This document shows, in pieces, positions 48,183 through 55,929 of a stretch of 64,000 nt of DNA (position 1 is its first letter; each line of letters begins with the position of its first letter). Position numbers and translations under genes: made by a program. Where the stretch lies: assembly GCF_000725885.1 (NCBI RefSeq), contig NZ_JODR01000009.1, positions 248,001 through 312,000 of the forward strand, given 5' to 3'. The DNA is from Streptomyces albus subsp. albus (GTDB lineage: Bacteria; Actinomycetota; Actinomycetes; Streptomycetales; Streptomycetaceae). Under the pieces are notes generated by a model that did not search any database, was not told where the DNA came from, and saw only the letters and a program-made list of their open reading frames with translations.

Positions 48183-48278
48183 GCGCCGCCGTGGGGGCGG
48201 GCCGTCGTGGGTGCGGGCCGTCGTGGGGCCGCGCCGCCGTGGGTGCGGGCCGCTGTGGGGCCGCGCCGGTGCGGGCCC
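48183..48278. repeat. Six tandem 16-bp repeats
   Basis: Six units alternating between GCGCCGCCGTGGGGGC-like and GGGCCGTCGTGGGTGC-like sequences, nearly pure G/C. The array lies between the stop of the membrane-anchored protein gene and the leader of the aminotransferase. Confidence 0.85.
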
Positions 48279-48323
48279 CGCGCCGTCGTGAGGGCGGGCC
48301 CGCGGCCGTCGTCGCCGGGCCGG

Positions 48324-48986
48324 TCAGTCGTCGTCCTCGTCCTCGTCGTCGTCCGTGTCCTTGGTGACGGTCGCCTGCGGTTTCCCGTGCGCGCAGCGGA
48401 CGTGGACGAGCAGGTCGTCCTCGTCGTCGTCGCCGGGTTCGAGTTCGACGCTCGCCGAGCGGGCGGGGCCCGCCTCGACGTCGTCGGCGCTGTACCCCTG
48501 GGCCGGGGTCCAGCTGAGCAGTTCGACGGTGCGTGCGTCGGTGCGGCAGGCGACGATTGCGGTGCCGAGCCCGTCGGGGAACCGGACGGTGCTGGTGCGG
48601 ACGGTGCCGGCCCGGGGCGCGTCGCCGGAGGGCTCGTCGCCGGGTGCCGTGGCGGAGGGCGAGCCGGACGGCGCGGAGGCGGACGGCGACGGCGGGGTGT
48701 CCTGCTGCGTGCCCTGGCCGCCGGCGCGCTGCCGGGCCTGCGCCAGCTCGTGCCGTACCCCGGCGTCGCCCAGCGGCTCGGGGCGGCCGTAGCGGTCACC
48801 GGTGTCGGCGTGCGAGAAGGACCACGCGCCCAGCAGGAACGCGGCGGCGACCGCGCACAGCCAGCCCGCCGCGGCGAGCCGGCGCCGCCTCGTCTCGCGG
48901 CGCCCGTCCGGGTACGCCACCGGGGGCCGGGAGCCGGCGGGGGTGGGCCCGTGGGGGTGCTCGTGCGTCTGCTCGTCGTCCGCCAT
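48324..48986 (-). CDS. Single-pass membrane protein with acidic tail
   Basis: 220 aa. Cytosolic Arg-rich N-terminus, one TM helix (AAAGWLCAVAAAFLLGAWS, ~38-56), then an outside Ser/Pro/Ala linker and a small domain (FPDGLGTAIVACRTDARTV, LVHVRCAHGKPQATV) containing two Cys. It ends in a run of Asp/Glu (DTDDDEDEDDD). No family recognised. ATG 48986 with GAGGG 7 nt upstream; an in-frame GTG three codons earlier is possible. Divergent from the OmpR-type pair, so it could be its target (inference). Confidence 0.65.
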   Translation of the reverse strand: MADDEQTHEHPHGPTPAGSRPPVAYPDGRRETRRRRLAAAGWLCAVAAAFLLGAWSFSHADTGDRYGRPEPLGDAGVRHELAQARQRAGGQGTQQDTPPSPSASAPSGSPSATAPGDEPSGDAPRAGTVRTSTVRFPDGLGTAIVACRTDARTVELLSWTPAQGYSADDVEAGPARSASVELEPGDDDEDDLLVHVRCAHGKPQATVTKDTDDDEDEDDD

Positions 48987-49150
48987 GCCGTTCACCCTCG
49001 CAGTGTGCCGTCCGCTTCCCTAACGCCGGGTTAAGGGGTGGACAAGGTGCCCGGCGGCCGGTAGAAGCCGTACGGGACCTGTCCGCGCCCGGCGGTGCCC
49101 TAGCGCCCCCGTCGGGCCGGTACCGCCGTTCGTACGGCTAACGTACGTGT

Positions 49151-49870
49151 ATGCCGCATCTACTCGTCGTCGAGGACGATCCCCAGCTCCGCGCAGCCCT
49201 CGTGAGGGCGCTGCGCGACCGCGGGCACGCCGTCGCCACGGCCTCCACCGGCATGGCCGGACTCGACGCGGCGGTCACCCACCGGCCCGACCTGGTCGTG
49301 CTGGACCTGGGACTGCCCGATGTGGACGGCGGCCAGGTGCTGCGGATGCTGCGCTCCGTCAGCGACGTGCCCGTCATCGTGGCCACGGCGCGCGACGAGG
49401 AACCCGAGATCGTCGCCGCACTGGAGGACGGCGCCGACGACTACATCGTCAAACCCTTCGGTTCCGGACAGCTGGAGGCCCGCATCAAAGCGGTACTGCG
49501 CCGGCTCGGCAGCACAGAGCCCGACGAACCCGAACCGCCCGTGCGGGTCGGCGGCCTCCTCGTCTTCCCCTCCTCCCGCGAGGTCACCCTCGACGGCGAA
49601 CCGCTGGAGCTGACCCCCCGCGAGTTCGACCTGCTCTGCTACCTGGCCCGCCGCCAGGGCCAGGTCGTCTCCCGCCGCGAACTGCTGGCGGAGGTGTGGC
49701 AGCAGCCGCTGGGCGGCGCCGACAAGACCGTGGACGTCCACCTGTCGTGGCTGCGCCGCAAACTGGGCGAGACGGCACAGAAGCCCCGCTATCTGCACAC
49801 CGTACGGACAGTGGGGGTGAAGCTGGCCGCACCCGACGACGCCGGCTCCCCGCAGCCGGAGCGCGGCTGA
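49151..49870 (+). CDS. OmpR-family response regulator
   Basis: 239 aa. Receiver LLVVEDDPQLRAALV with Asp52 (VVLDLGLPD), Thr in VATARD and Lys in YIVKPFGS; C-terminal winged helix LELTPREFDLLCYLARRQ, SRRELLAEVWQ, TVDVHLSWLRRKLGE and HTVRTVGVKL. There is little Shine-Dalgarno before the ATG, and TAACGT stands 7-12 nt upstream, so the mRNA may be leaderless. Its stop overlaps the kinase start by 1 nt. Confidence 0.94.
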   Translation: MPHLLVVEDDPQLRAALVRALRDRGHAVATASTGMAGLDAAVTHRPDLVVLDLGLPDVDGGQVLRMLRSVSDVPVIVATARDEEPEIVAALEDGADDYIVKPFGSGQLEARIKAVLRRLGSTEPDEPEPPVRVGGLLVFPSSREVTLDGEPLELTPREFDLLCYLARRQGQVVSRRELLAEVWQQPLGGADKTVDVHLSWLRRKLGETAQKPRYLHTVRTVGVKLAAPDDAGSPQPERG

Positions 49871-51237
49871 TGCGCACCCAGCTGCTGGCGCTCATCGGCA
49901 CCACGACCGCCGTCGTCCTCGCGGTGCTGCTCGTCCCGCTGGCCCTGCTGGTGCGCAGCCACGCCGAGGACCGCGCCATGACGGACGCCACCGAACGCGC
50001 CCAGTCCCTCGCCGCGGTCGTCGGCGGCTCCCTGGGCCGGGGCGGCGGACACGGCCGCGAGGTCGTCTCCGGGGTCCTGGACGGCCTCAACGGCAAGGAC
50101 CAGCCCCGCACCTCCGTCGTCCTGGCGGACGGCAAGGTGCTGGGCCCGCGCACCACCGCGGTCAGCGACGAAGCGCTCGAACTGGCCCGGCGCGGGCGGG
50201 CCTTCACCTACGCGCCCAGCCCCTCCCGGGGCGGCGGACGCGTGGTGATGGTCCCGGTGCTCGGCCCGCAGAGCACCGGCACGAACACGGGCGGCGCCTC
50301 CGGCACCGGGCGGTCCGCCTCCGTGGTGCAGGTCGCCGTCAGCGAACAGCAGCTCCACGCCGGGGTGCTGCCCTCCTGGCTGGCCGTCTTCGGGATCGGC
50401 GTCGCGCTGATGCTGCTCGGCCTGGCCTTCGCCGACCGGCTCGCCGCGCGCATCGTGCGCGCCACCCGGCAACTGGCCGCCGTCTCCGACCGGCTGGCCG
50501 CCGGTGAGCTGACCGCCCGCGCAGCACCGCTGGGGCCGCGCGAGCTGCGGCAGCTCGCCGGACGCCTCAACGAACTGGGCGAACGCATCGACGGACTCGT
50601 CACCGCCGAACGGGAACGCGGCGCGGACCTCGCACACCGGCTGCGCACCCCCGTGGCCGCGCTGCGGCTGGACGCCGAGGGACTGCGCGACCCGGAGGAG
50701 GCGCACCGGATCGGCGAGTCGGTGGCCGCGCTGGAACGGAGCGTGGACAGCGTCATCCGGGCCGCCCGCAGGGCCGGCGCCGCCCCCGGCAGCCACCGCT
50801 GCGACCTCGCGGAACTCACCCGGGAGCGGGCCGCGTTCTGGACCCCGCTCGCCGAGGACCAGGAGCGTACGCTCACCGTCTCGGCACCGGCCACGCCGCT
50901 GCTGGTGCGGGTCCCGGCGGACGACCTGTCGGCCGTGCTGGACACCCTGATCGGCAACGTCCTCGACCACACCCCGGAGGGCACGGGCCTGTGGCTGTCG
51001 GTCTCCGCCGCCGGCGGCCACGGCGTGCTCGCGGTGGAGGATGACGGCCCCGGCTTCGGTGCCGGCGGCGCGGCGGACGTGGGAGCGCGGGGCGCCAGCG
51101 GGGCCGGCTCGACGGGGCTCGGCCTGGACATCGCCCGCACCACGGCGGAGGAGTCGGGCGGCGGCGTGGAGCTGGGGGCCTCGGCCGGGCACGGCGGGGC
51201 GGCGGTGGTGTGCCGGTTCGGCCTGGCACAGCGGTGA
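49870..51237 (+). CDS. Two-TM sensor histidine kinase
   Basis: 455 aa. TM1 near residues 5-28, an extracytoplasmic region of ~130 residues with a Ser/Gly/Thr linker, TM2 (WLAVFGIGVALMLLGLAFA), HAMP (RQLAAVSDRLAAGELTARA), DHp box ADLAHRLRTPVAALRLDAEG with His256, and HATPase_c (NVLDHTPEGTGL, DDGPGFG, STGLGLDIARTTAEESGG). TGATG overlap with the response regulator. It probably senses an envelope signal. Confidence 0.93.
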   Translation: MRTQLLALIGTTTAVVLAVLLVPLALLVRSHAEDRAMTDATERAQSLAAVVGGSLGRGGGHGREVVSGVLDGLNGKDQPRTSVVLADGKVLGPRTTAVSDEALELARRGRAFTYAPSPSRGGGRVVMVPVLGPQSTGTNTGGASGTGRSASVVQVAVSEQQLHAGVLPSWLAVFGIGVALMLLGLAFADRLAARIVRATRQLAAVSDRLAAGELTARAAPLGPRELRQLAGRLNELGERIDGLVTAERERGADLAHRLRTPVAALRLDAEGLRDPEEAHRIGESVAALERSVDSVIRAARRAGAAPGSHRCDLAELTRERAAFWTPLAEDQERTLTVSAPATPLLVRVPADDLSAVLDTLIGNVLDHTPEGTGLWLSVSAAGGHGVLAVEDDGPGFGAGGAADVGARGASGAGSTGLGLDIARTTAEESGGGVELGASAGHGGAAVVCRFGLAQR

Positions 51238-51396
51238 GGGGGCCGGACCCAGCCTGAGGGCCGGGTGGCGGCGAGCGGGCGGGCTCACCCGGCGACAGCC
51301 CGGCATGCTGACCCGGCGGCGACCGGGAAGACTTACCCGACAACAGCCCGGCAGGGGCTCCGGGTCAGACGGGGAACCGGGCCGGGCACAGAAGGG

Positions 51397-51657
51397 GAGC
51401 CGGACCCGCACATGGAGCCGGACCCGCGCATGGAGCCGGACCCGGACACGGAGCCGGACCCGGACAGGAAGCCGGACCCGGGCAGGGAGCCGGGCCCGGA
51501 CACGGAGCCGGGCCCGGACACGGAGCCGGGCCCGGACACGGAGCCGGGCCCGCGCATGGAGCCGGACCCGGACACGGAGCCGGACCCGGACAGGGAGCCG
51601 GACCCGCACAAGAAGCCGGACCCGGACACGGAGCCGGGCCCGGACACGGAGCCGTCG
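51397..51657. repeat. Fourteen tandem 18-bp repeats plus a half unit
   Basis: Consensus GAGCCGGACCCGGACACG. Units begin at 51397 and run without interruption to 51648, with a partial unit to 51657, two bases short of the lysE-type stop. Several frames stay open through it on both strands, but none has a ribosome-binding site and start, so I treat it as non-coding. Confidence 0.95.
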
Positions 51658-51659
51658 GC

Positions 51660-52292
51660 TCAGAAGGGGAGCTGTTCCACCAGCAGGAGGGCGCCCAGCA
51701 CGATCATCGCGATGCCGGACAGGCGTGTGATGAGGCGGGCGGCGGTGGGGCGGGCCCGCAGCACCGTGCGGGCCAGCGAACCGACGCCAAGGTAGACGGC
51801 ACCGGCGTTGCACATGTGCACCAGGCCGAGCAGGCCGATCTGGAGGGCCAGCGGCCAGGTGCCGTGCTGGTCGGCGAACTGGGGCAGCAGTGCCAGGTAG
51901 AGCAGCAGCGCCTTGGGGTTCAGTCCGCTGACGCCCGCGCCCTTCAGCAGCCGGGAGCCGGGGCCGGGCCCTGCGGCGTCGTCGGCCGCGGTCACGCCGG
52001 GGGCCTTGGCGTCCTTGGCGCCGAGCAGGGTGGTGACGCCGAGCCAGACCAGGTAGACGGCGCCCACCAGGGTCAGCGCGGTCAGCACGGCCGGGGTGCG
52101 GGCGACGAGGGCCGCCACCCCCGCCACGACCACGGCCGTCAGTCCGACGTATCCCAGCATCAGTCCGCCGACGGCCGGGACGACGGAGCGGTCGCGCAGC
52201 CCGGAGGTGATGGCGTACGCCCAGTCCGCACCCGGGACCAGGACGAGCAGAAAGGAGACGAGGGCGAAGGCGGCTATGGAGCTGGCAGCCAT
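51660..52292 (-). CDS. LysE/RhtB-family amino acid exporter
   Basis: 210 aa with about six TM helices. Family landmarks: FLLVLVPGADWAYAI, GLMLGYVGLTAVVVAGVAAL, LTLVGAVYLVWLGVTTLL and GVSGLNPKALLLYLALLPQF. It exports an amino acid (Lys, Arg, Thr, homoserine or similar). Divergent from an Lrp-type regulator, the classic LysE/LysG-like or RhtB/Lrp arrangement. ATG 52290-52292 with GAGAGGAAG upstream. Confidence 0.9.
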   Translation of the reverse strand: MAASSIAAFALVSFLLVLVPGADWAYAITSGLRDRSVVPAVGGLMLGYVGLTAVVVAGVAALVARTPAVLTALTLVGAVYLVWLGVTTLLGAKDAKAPGVTAADDAAGPGPGSRLLKGAGVSGLNPKALLLYLALLPQFADQHGTWPLALQIGLLGLVHMCNAGAVYLGVGSLARTVLRARPTAARLITRLSGIAMIVLGALLLVEQLPF

Positions 52293-52300
52293 GGGGACGG

Positions 52301-52402
52301 TTCTTCCTCTCGAACGGGCTTGCGGAGGAAGAATACGGAGAATCGCCCCAAAAGTGTTTCCCTCATCGGTCGCCCAGCGGCCTGCGGATGGAAGAATCTT
52401 CC
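52301..52402. promoter_or_regulatory. Candidate Lrp operators between exporter and regulator genes
   Basis: TTCTTCCTC (52301-52309) and GAGGAAGAA (52325-52333) form a 9-bp inverted repeat in front of the exporter gene. GGAAGAATCTTCC (52390-52402) is a 13-bp palindrome in front of the regulator. All contain the same GGAAGAA half-site. Confidence 0.55.
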
Positions 52403-52404
52403 CC

Positions 52405-52857
52405 ATGGACGACATGGACCGGCAGATCCTTGCGGAGCTCCAGGCCGACGGGCGGCTGACCGTGACCGAGCTGGCGGCACGGGTGGGCCTCAGCCTCTCC
52501 CCCTGCCACCGCAGGCTGCGCGCACTGGAACGCGACGGCGCCATCCGCGGCTACCGTGCCGTGGTCGACGCGGCAGCCGTCGGCCTCACCTTCGACGCGC
52601 TCGTCTTCGTCACCATGCGCCAGGAGGACCGGGCCACCGTCTCCGCCTTCGAACAGGCCGTGGCCGACCTGCCCCAGGTGGTGCAGGCCCAGCGCCTCTT
52701 CGGCGACCCCGACTACCTGCTGCGCGTCGTCACCGCCGACCTGGCCGCGTTCCAGCGCCTCTACGACGAGGAGCTGGCCACCCTGCCCGGTGTGCAGCGG
52801 CTCAGCTCGACGCTGGTGATGAAGCACGTGGTGCACGAACGGCCGCTGCCCGCGTGA
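52405..52857 (+). CDS. Lrp/AsnC-family transcriptional regulator
   Basis: 150 aa. HTH MDRQILAELQADGRLTVTELAARVGLS with SPCHRRLRALERDGAI, then the RAM ligand domain (FDALVFVTMRQEDRA, GDPDYLLRVVTADLAAFQRL, VQRLSSTLVMKHVV). It probably controls the divergent exporter in response to an amino acid. ATG 52405; 112 bp separate the two starts. Confidence 0.93.
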   Translation: MDDMDRQILAELQADGRLTVTELAARVGLSLSPCHRRLRALERDGAIRGYRAVVDAAAVGLTFDALVFVTMRQEDRATVSAFEQAVADLPQVVQAQRLFGDPDYLLRVVTADLAAFQRLYDEELATLPGVQRLSSTLVMKHVVHERPLPA

Positions 52858-52939
52858 GAACGCAGGCAGCGGCCGTGCGGCCGGCCGCGCGCAGCCGCCG
52901 GCTCAGGCGGCGGCTGCGCGGCTCAGGCGGCTGTGCGGC

Positions 52940-53782
52940 TCAGGCGGCGGCGCGGACCGCCGGGAAGGTCTCCTCCAGGCAGCGGTTCCAGCGGTTCGCG
53001 GGCAGGGAGGGGTCGAGCGCCGCGAGGGAGGCGTACTTGGTGAACTCCGTGGCCCGGTAGCCGTGTTCGTGCAGGAGCAGATCGGCCTCGGTCAGATGGC
53101 CGTGGGACTTCGTCTCGACGAGCACCATGTCGCGGGCCGCGTGCACCTCGTTGCCCGCCGCGTCCCGGCAGACCATGGCCGCGTCGGCGGTGATGCGCCG
53201 GCCGTCGGCGACGAAGGTGGCCCGGGTGTACTCGGTGACCAGGCTGGGCGTCAGCTCCCGCGGCACCTCGAAGTCGGGGCCGTAGGCGCTCGTCAGGGTG
53301 TCCTCCAGGAAGGTGCGGGAGGCGTCCTCCAGCGCGTGGGCGCGGTCGGCGAGGCGGCGGCGGTACTTGAGGGTCTGGCCGCGCCCGCCCTTGACCTTCA
53401 CCTCGAACTGCCGCTCGCCGGTGTCCTGGTAGAGCCGCTCGCGGATCTTGCAGCGGCGCCGGCGGCCCTGCCGGTGGTCGTGGTAGGCGCGCAGGCCGGG
53501 GGTGTCGTAGTAGACCGAGCGGTAGCGGAACCAGCGGCGTCCGCCTATCGAGAGGGCCCGGAAGGGTTCGTCGCGGTGCGGGTCGGTCAGCTGGGCGGCG
53601 ATGTCCTGGAAGACGGAGGCGGGCACGAGGTAGCAGCGGTCGTAGCGGTCCAGCAGCTCGGCACGGGCCATGACGGCGTCCAGGCTGATGGGGTGGGCCG
53701 CGAGTGCGGCACGGGCGAGCGCGCGCTCGGCGGGCGCGACGCGGCTGCGGCTTCCGCTGGATGCGGTGGTGAGCGGGGTCAT
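52940..53782 (-). CDS. VTC-domain (polyphosphate polymerase-type) protein
   Basis: 280 aa. VTC fold: LLDRYDRCYLVPASVF, RYRSVYYDTPGLRAYHDHR, KIRERLYQDTGERQFEVKVK, KYRRRLADR, LVTEYTRATFVADGRRIT and DMVLVETKSHG. The regularly spaced Arg/Lys/Glu correspond to the tunnel residues that bind phosphate and Mn in yeast Vtc4; bacterial members are presumed polyphosphate polymerases. It is coupled (1-nt overlap) to the DUF4956 membrane protein upstream. Cytosolic by itself. Confidence 0.85.
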   Translation of the reverse strand: MTPLTTASSGSRSRVAPAERALARAALAAHPISLDAVMARAELLDRYDRCYLVPASVFQDIAAQLTDPHRDEPFRALSIGGRRWFRYRSVYYDTPGLRAYHDHRQGRRRRCKIRERLYQDTGERQFEVKVKGGRGQTLKYRRRLADRAHALEDASRTFLEDTLTSAYGPDFEVPRELTPSLVTEYTRATFVADGRRITADAAMVCRDAAGNEVHAARDMVLVETKSHGHLTEADLLLHEHGYRATEFTKYASLAALDPSLPANRWNRCLEETFPAVRAAA

Positions 53783-54516
53783 CAGGCGGTCTCCCTCGGG
53801 TGAGCGGCAGTGGCAGGCGTAGGCGTGGGCGTGGCCGGCGTCAACTGCGTACGGGTGTCGCTGTCGCTGGCGGCGCCCGGGGTACCGGCGTCGCCGAGGT
53901 CGTTGTGGCGGTAACGCGCGGGGGCCGCTTTTCGTCCCCGTTCCCCGCCGTGACCGGTGGCAATCTCCCGGTAACGGACGTCCACCACGGTCAGGTCGCG
54001 GACGAAGTCGACTTCGCCGACCTTCCAGGCCAGTGGCTCCCCCAGCCGGGCCCGGAGGTGGGAGCGGATGTCCTCCGGTGCGGTGACGGCGGCGTCGAGG
54101 GTGACGACGGCGCGCCGGGTGCGGGCGTGGAGCCGTGGATGGTCGGCCGCGTACAGCACCGCCACCGGCAGCAGGCACAGGGCAGCGGTCAGGCCGAACG
54201 GCAGGTGCGGCAGCCCCGCGACGAGACCGATGACGAGGGTCGTGAAGTAGTAGGCGACCTCTTCGTTCTGGATGGATTCCGAGCGCAGCCGGATCATCGA
54301 CAGCACGCCGAAGAGGCCGAAGCCCAGGGCGAGCCCGCCGCCGCTGCCCACCCGGGCGAGCGCGGTGACGACGGCGAACAGGGCGACGTTGAGCACGAGG
54401 TAGGCGGGCAGCAGGTCACGCCGCCGGTGCCGGGGGAAGTACACGGCGAACGTCAGCACCAGCACCGCCGCGAGGTCGAGCGCGAAGTGGCCGAGGAACT
54501 GGCTGAACGAATCCAT
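53782..54516 (-). CDS. DUF4956 membrane protein
   Basis: 244 aa. Four TM helices fill residues ~10-125 (LAAVLVLTFAVYF, LVLNVALFAVVTALA, GFGLFGVLSMIRLRSESIQ, VIGLVAGLPHL...). The SMIRLRSESIQNEEVAYYFTTL segment is the DUF4956 signature. A cytosolic domain and a Thr/Pro-rich tail follow. DUF4956 proteins are regularly paired with VTC proteins; a polyphosphate-export or membrane-tether role is suspected but not shown. First gene of the pair; divergent from the DJ-1 operon. Confidence 0.85.
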   Translation of the reverse strand: MDSFSQFLGHFALDLAAVLVLTFAVYFPRHRRRDLLPAYLVLNVALFAVVTALARVGSGGGLALGFGLFGVLSMIRLRSESIQNEEVAYYFTTLVIGLVAGLPHLPFGLTAALCLLPVAVLYAADHPRLHARTRRAVVTLDAAVTAPEDIRSHLRARLGEPLAWKVGEVDFVRDLTVVDVRYREIATGHGGERGRKAAPARYRHNDLGDAGTPGAASDSDTRTQLTPATPTPTPATAAHPRETA

Positions 54517-54598
54517 GCCGGTGAACGTACGGACGCGCGGGTTAAAGCGGCTTCCTCCTGACGTTAAGGATCAGTCGCGCCGCACCGGCGGCCAGTCA

Positions 54599-54652
54599 TT
54601 GACAGACTGCTGTCATGAAGGCAGGATACTGACAACAAGACAGCAAGCTGTC
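54599..54652 (+). promoter_or_regulatory. Promoter with two 14-bp palindromic operators
   Basis: TTGACA (54599-54604) and CAGGAT (54622-54627) are separated by 17 nt, a good streptomycete sigma-70-type promoter. GACAGACTGCTGTC (54601-54614) overlaps the -35 and spacer; GACAGCAAGCTGTC (54639-54652) lies just past the -10. Both share the GACAG-n4-CTGTC pattern and fit the MarR protein encoded downstream. Confidence 0.8.
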
Positions 54653-54698
54653 ACCACGGCAGGTTGTCGTCCCTTTCCCAGCGCCCCCGGAGGCCGCC

Positions 54699-55283
54699 AT
54701 GACCGTCCACCTCGCCGTGTACGACACCCTCGCCGACTGGGAGTACGGCCACGCCGTCGCCCACCTGCCCGGCGGCGTCACCACCGTCGGCCTCACCGCC
54801 GCCCCCGTCGTCACCAAGGGCGGGCTGCGCATCGAGCCCGACATGACGCTCGACGCCCTGCGCCCCGCCGACAGCGAGCTGCTCATCCTCCCCGGCGCCG
54901 ACGGCTGGACCGCCGGCGCACTGGCCGACTTCGCCTACACCGCCCGCGAGTTCCTGCACGCCGGCGTCCCCGTCGCCGCCATCTGCGGAGCCGTCTTCGG
55001 GCTCGCCGACGAGGGCCTGCTCGACGAGAGGGCCCACACCAGCGCGGCACCCGAGTTCCTCCAGGCGGCCAACGGCTACTCCGGCGCGGCCCACTACCGC
55101 GACGCCGACGCGGTCACCGACGGCGACCTGATCACCGCAGGCCCCACCGCGCCGGTCGCCTTCGCCCGCGAGATCCTGGCCCGCCTCGGCACCTACGATC
55201 CGCCCGTCGTGGACGCCTTCTACCGGCTGCACCAGCACTCCGACCCGGAGGCGTACGCGGTCTTCGCGGCGGCCCAGTCGTGA
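54699..55283 (+). CDS. DJ-1/PfpI-family glutamine amidotransferase-like protein
   Basis: 194 aa. Glu15 (TLADWEYGHA) and nucleophile Cys96 in AAICGAVFGLADEGLLD give the DJ-1 family pair; LLILPGADGW precedes the elbow. These proteins are glyoxalase/deglycase, chaperone or isonitrile-hydratase-like enzymes; the precise activity is unknown. It is co-transcribed with and overlaps the MarR gene, suggesting a redox or electrophile stress role (inference). Confidence 0.88.
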   Translation: MTVHLAVYDTLADWEYGHAVAHLPGGVTTVGLTAAPVVTKGGLRIEPDMTLDALRPADSELLILPGADGWTAGALADFAYTAREFLHAGVPVAAICGAVFGLADEGLLDERAHTSAAPEFLQAANGYSGAAHYRDADAVTDGDLITAGPTAPVAFAREILARLGTYDPPVVDAFYRLHQHSDPEAYAVFAAAQS

Positions 55284-55885
55284 GCGGGCCGGACACGCAC
55301 GGCGCGGACACCGGCGCCGACGGCACGGGTACGAGTACGGGTACTGGTACGGGCCCGGCAGCCGTGGGCGACGTCGGCGCCACCCGGTCGGAGACGGCGC
55401 CCCGGTCGGCGAGGGAGCCCCGGCCGGAGACGGCGCCCCGGTCGGAGACGGAGCTGCTGACCGAGACCGCGCTGGGCGTCTTCCGGCTCAACGGCCGGTT
55501 CCTGGCCGCCTCCGACCGCATCGCCCGCCCCGCCGGCCTCACCGCCGCCTGGTGGCAGGTGCTCGGCGCCGTACTGCGCGAACCGCTGCCCGTCTCCGGC
55601 ATAGCCCGCGCCATGGGCATCACCCGGCAGAGCGTCCAGCGCATCGCCGACCTCCTGGTCGAGCGCGGCCTGGCCGCGTACGAGCCCAACCCGGCCCACC
55701 GCCGGGCCAAGCTCCTCACCCCCACCGACGAGGGCCGGGCCGCGATCGAGAACACCGTCCCCGGCCACACCGACCTGGCCCGGCGGCTGTGCCGGCAGCT
55801 GGGCGGCCCGCAGGAGTTCGCCCAGGTCGCGGACGCCCTGCACCGGCTGACCGCCGCCATGGAGGCACTGCACCCGGACGACTGA
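55280..55885 (+). CDS. MarR-family transcriptional regulator
   Basis: 201 aa. A disordered Gly/Thr/Ala N-terminus of ~60 residues precedes the winged helix (LTAAWWQVLGAVLREPLPVS, GIARAMGITRQSVQRIADLL, GLAAYEPNPAHRRAKLLTPT) and the dimerisation helices. GTG start overlaps the DJ-1 stop by 4 nt. It probably represses this operon at the two palindromes at 54601-54652. The antisense direction carries a drug-exporter-type ABC gene just beyond. Confidence 0.9.
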   Translation: MSGPDTHGADTGADGTGTSTGTGTGPAAVGDVGATRSETAPRSAREPRPETAPRSETELLTETALGVFRLNGRFLAASDRIARPAGLTAAWWQVLGAVLREPLPVSGIARAMGITRQSVQRIADLLVERGLAAYEPNPAHRRAKLLTPTDEGRAAIENTVPGHTDLARRLCRQLGGPQEFAQVADALHRLTAAMEALHPDD

Positions 55886-55929
55886 GCCGCACCGGGTCCC
55901 TCCCGCCCCCGACGGGCGGGAGGGACCGG

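Noticed and set aside
51265..51795. Open frames through the 18-bp repeat encoding EPDPDT-type or SVSGSG-type repeats
   Set aside because: No ribosome-binding site or start in a sensible place; frames stay open on both strands because the unit length is divisible by three.
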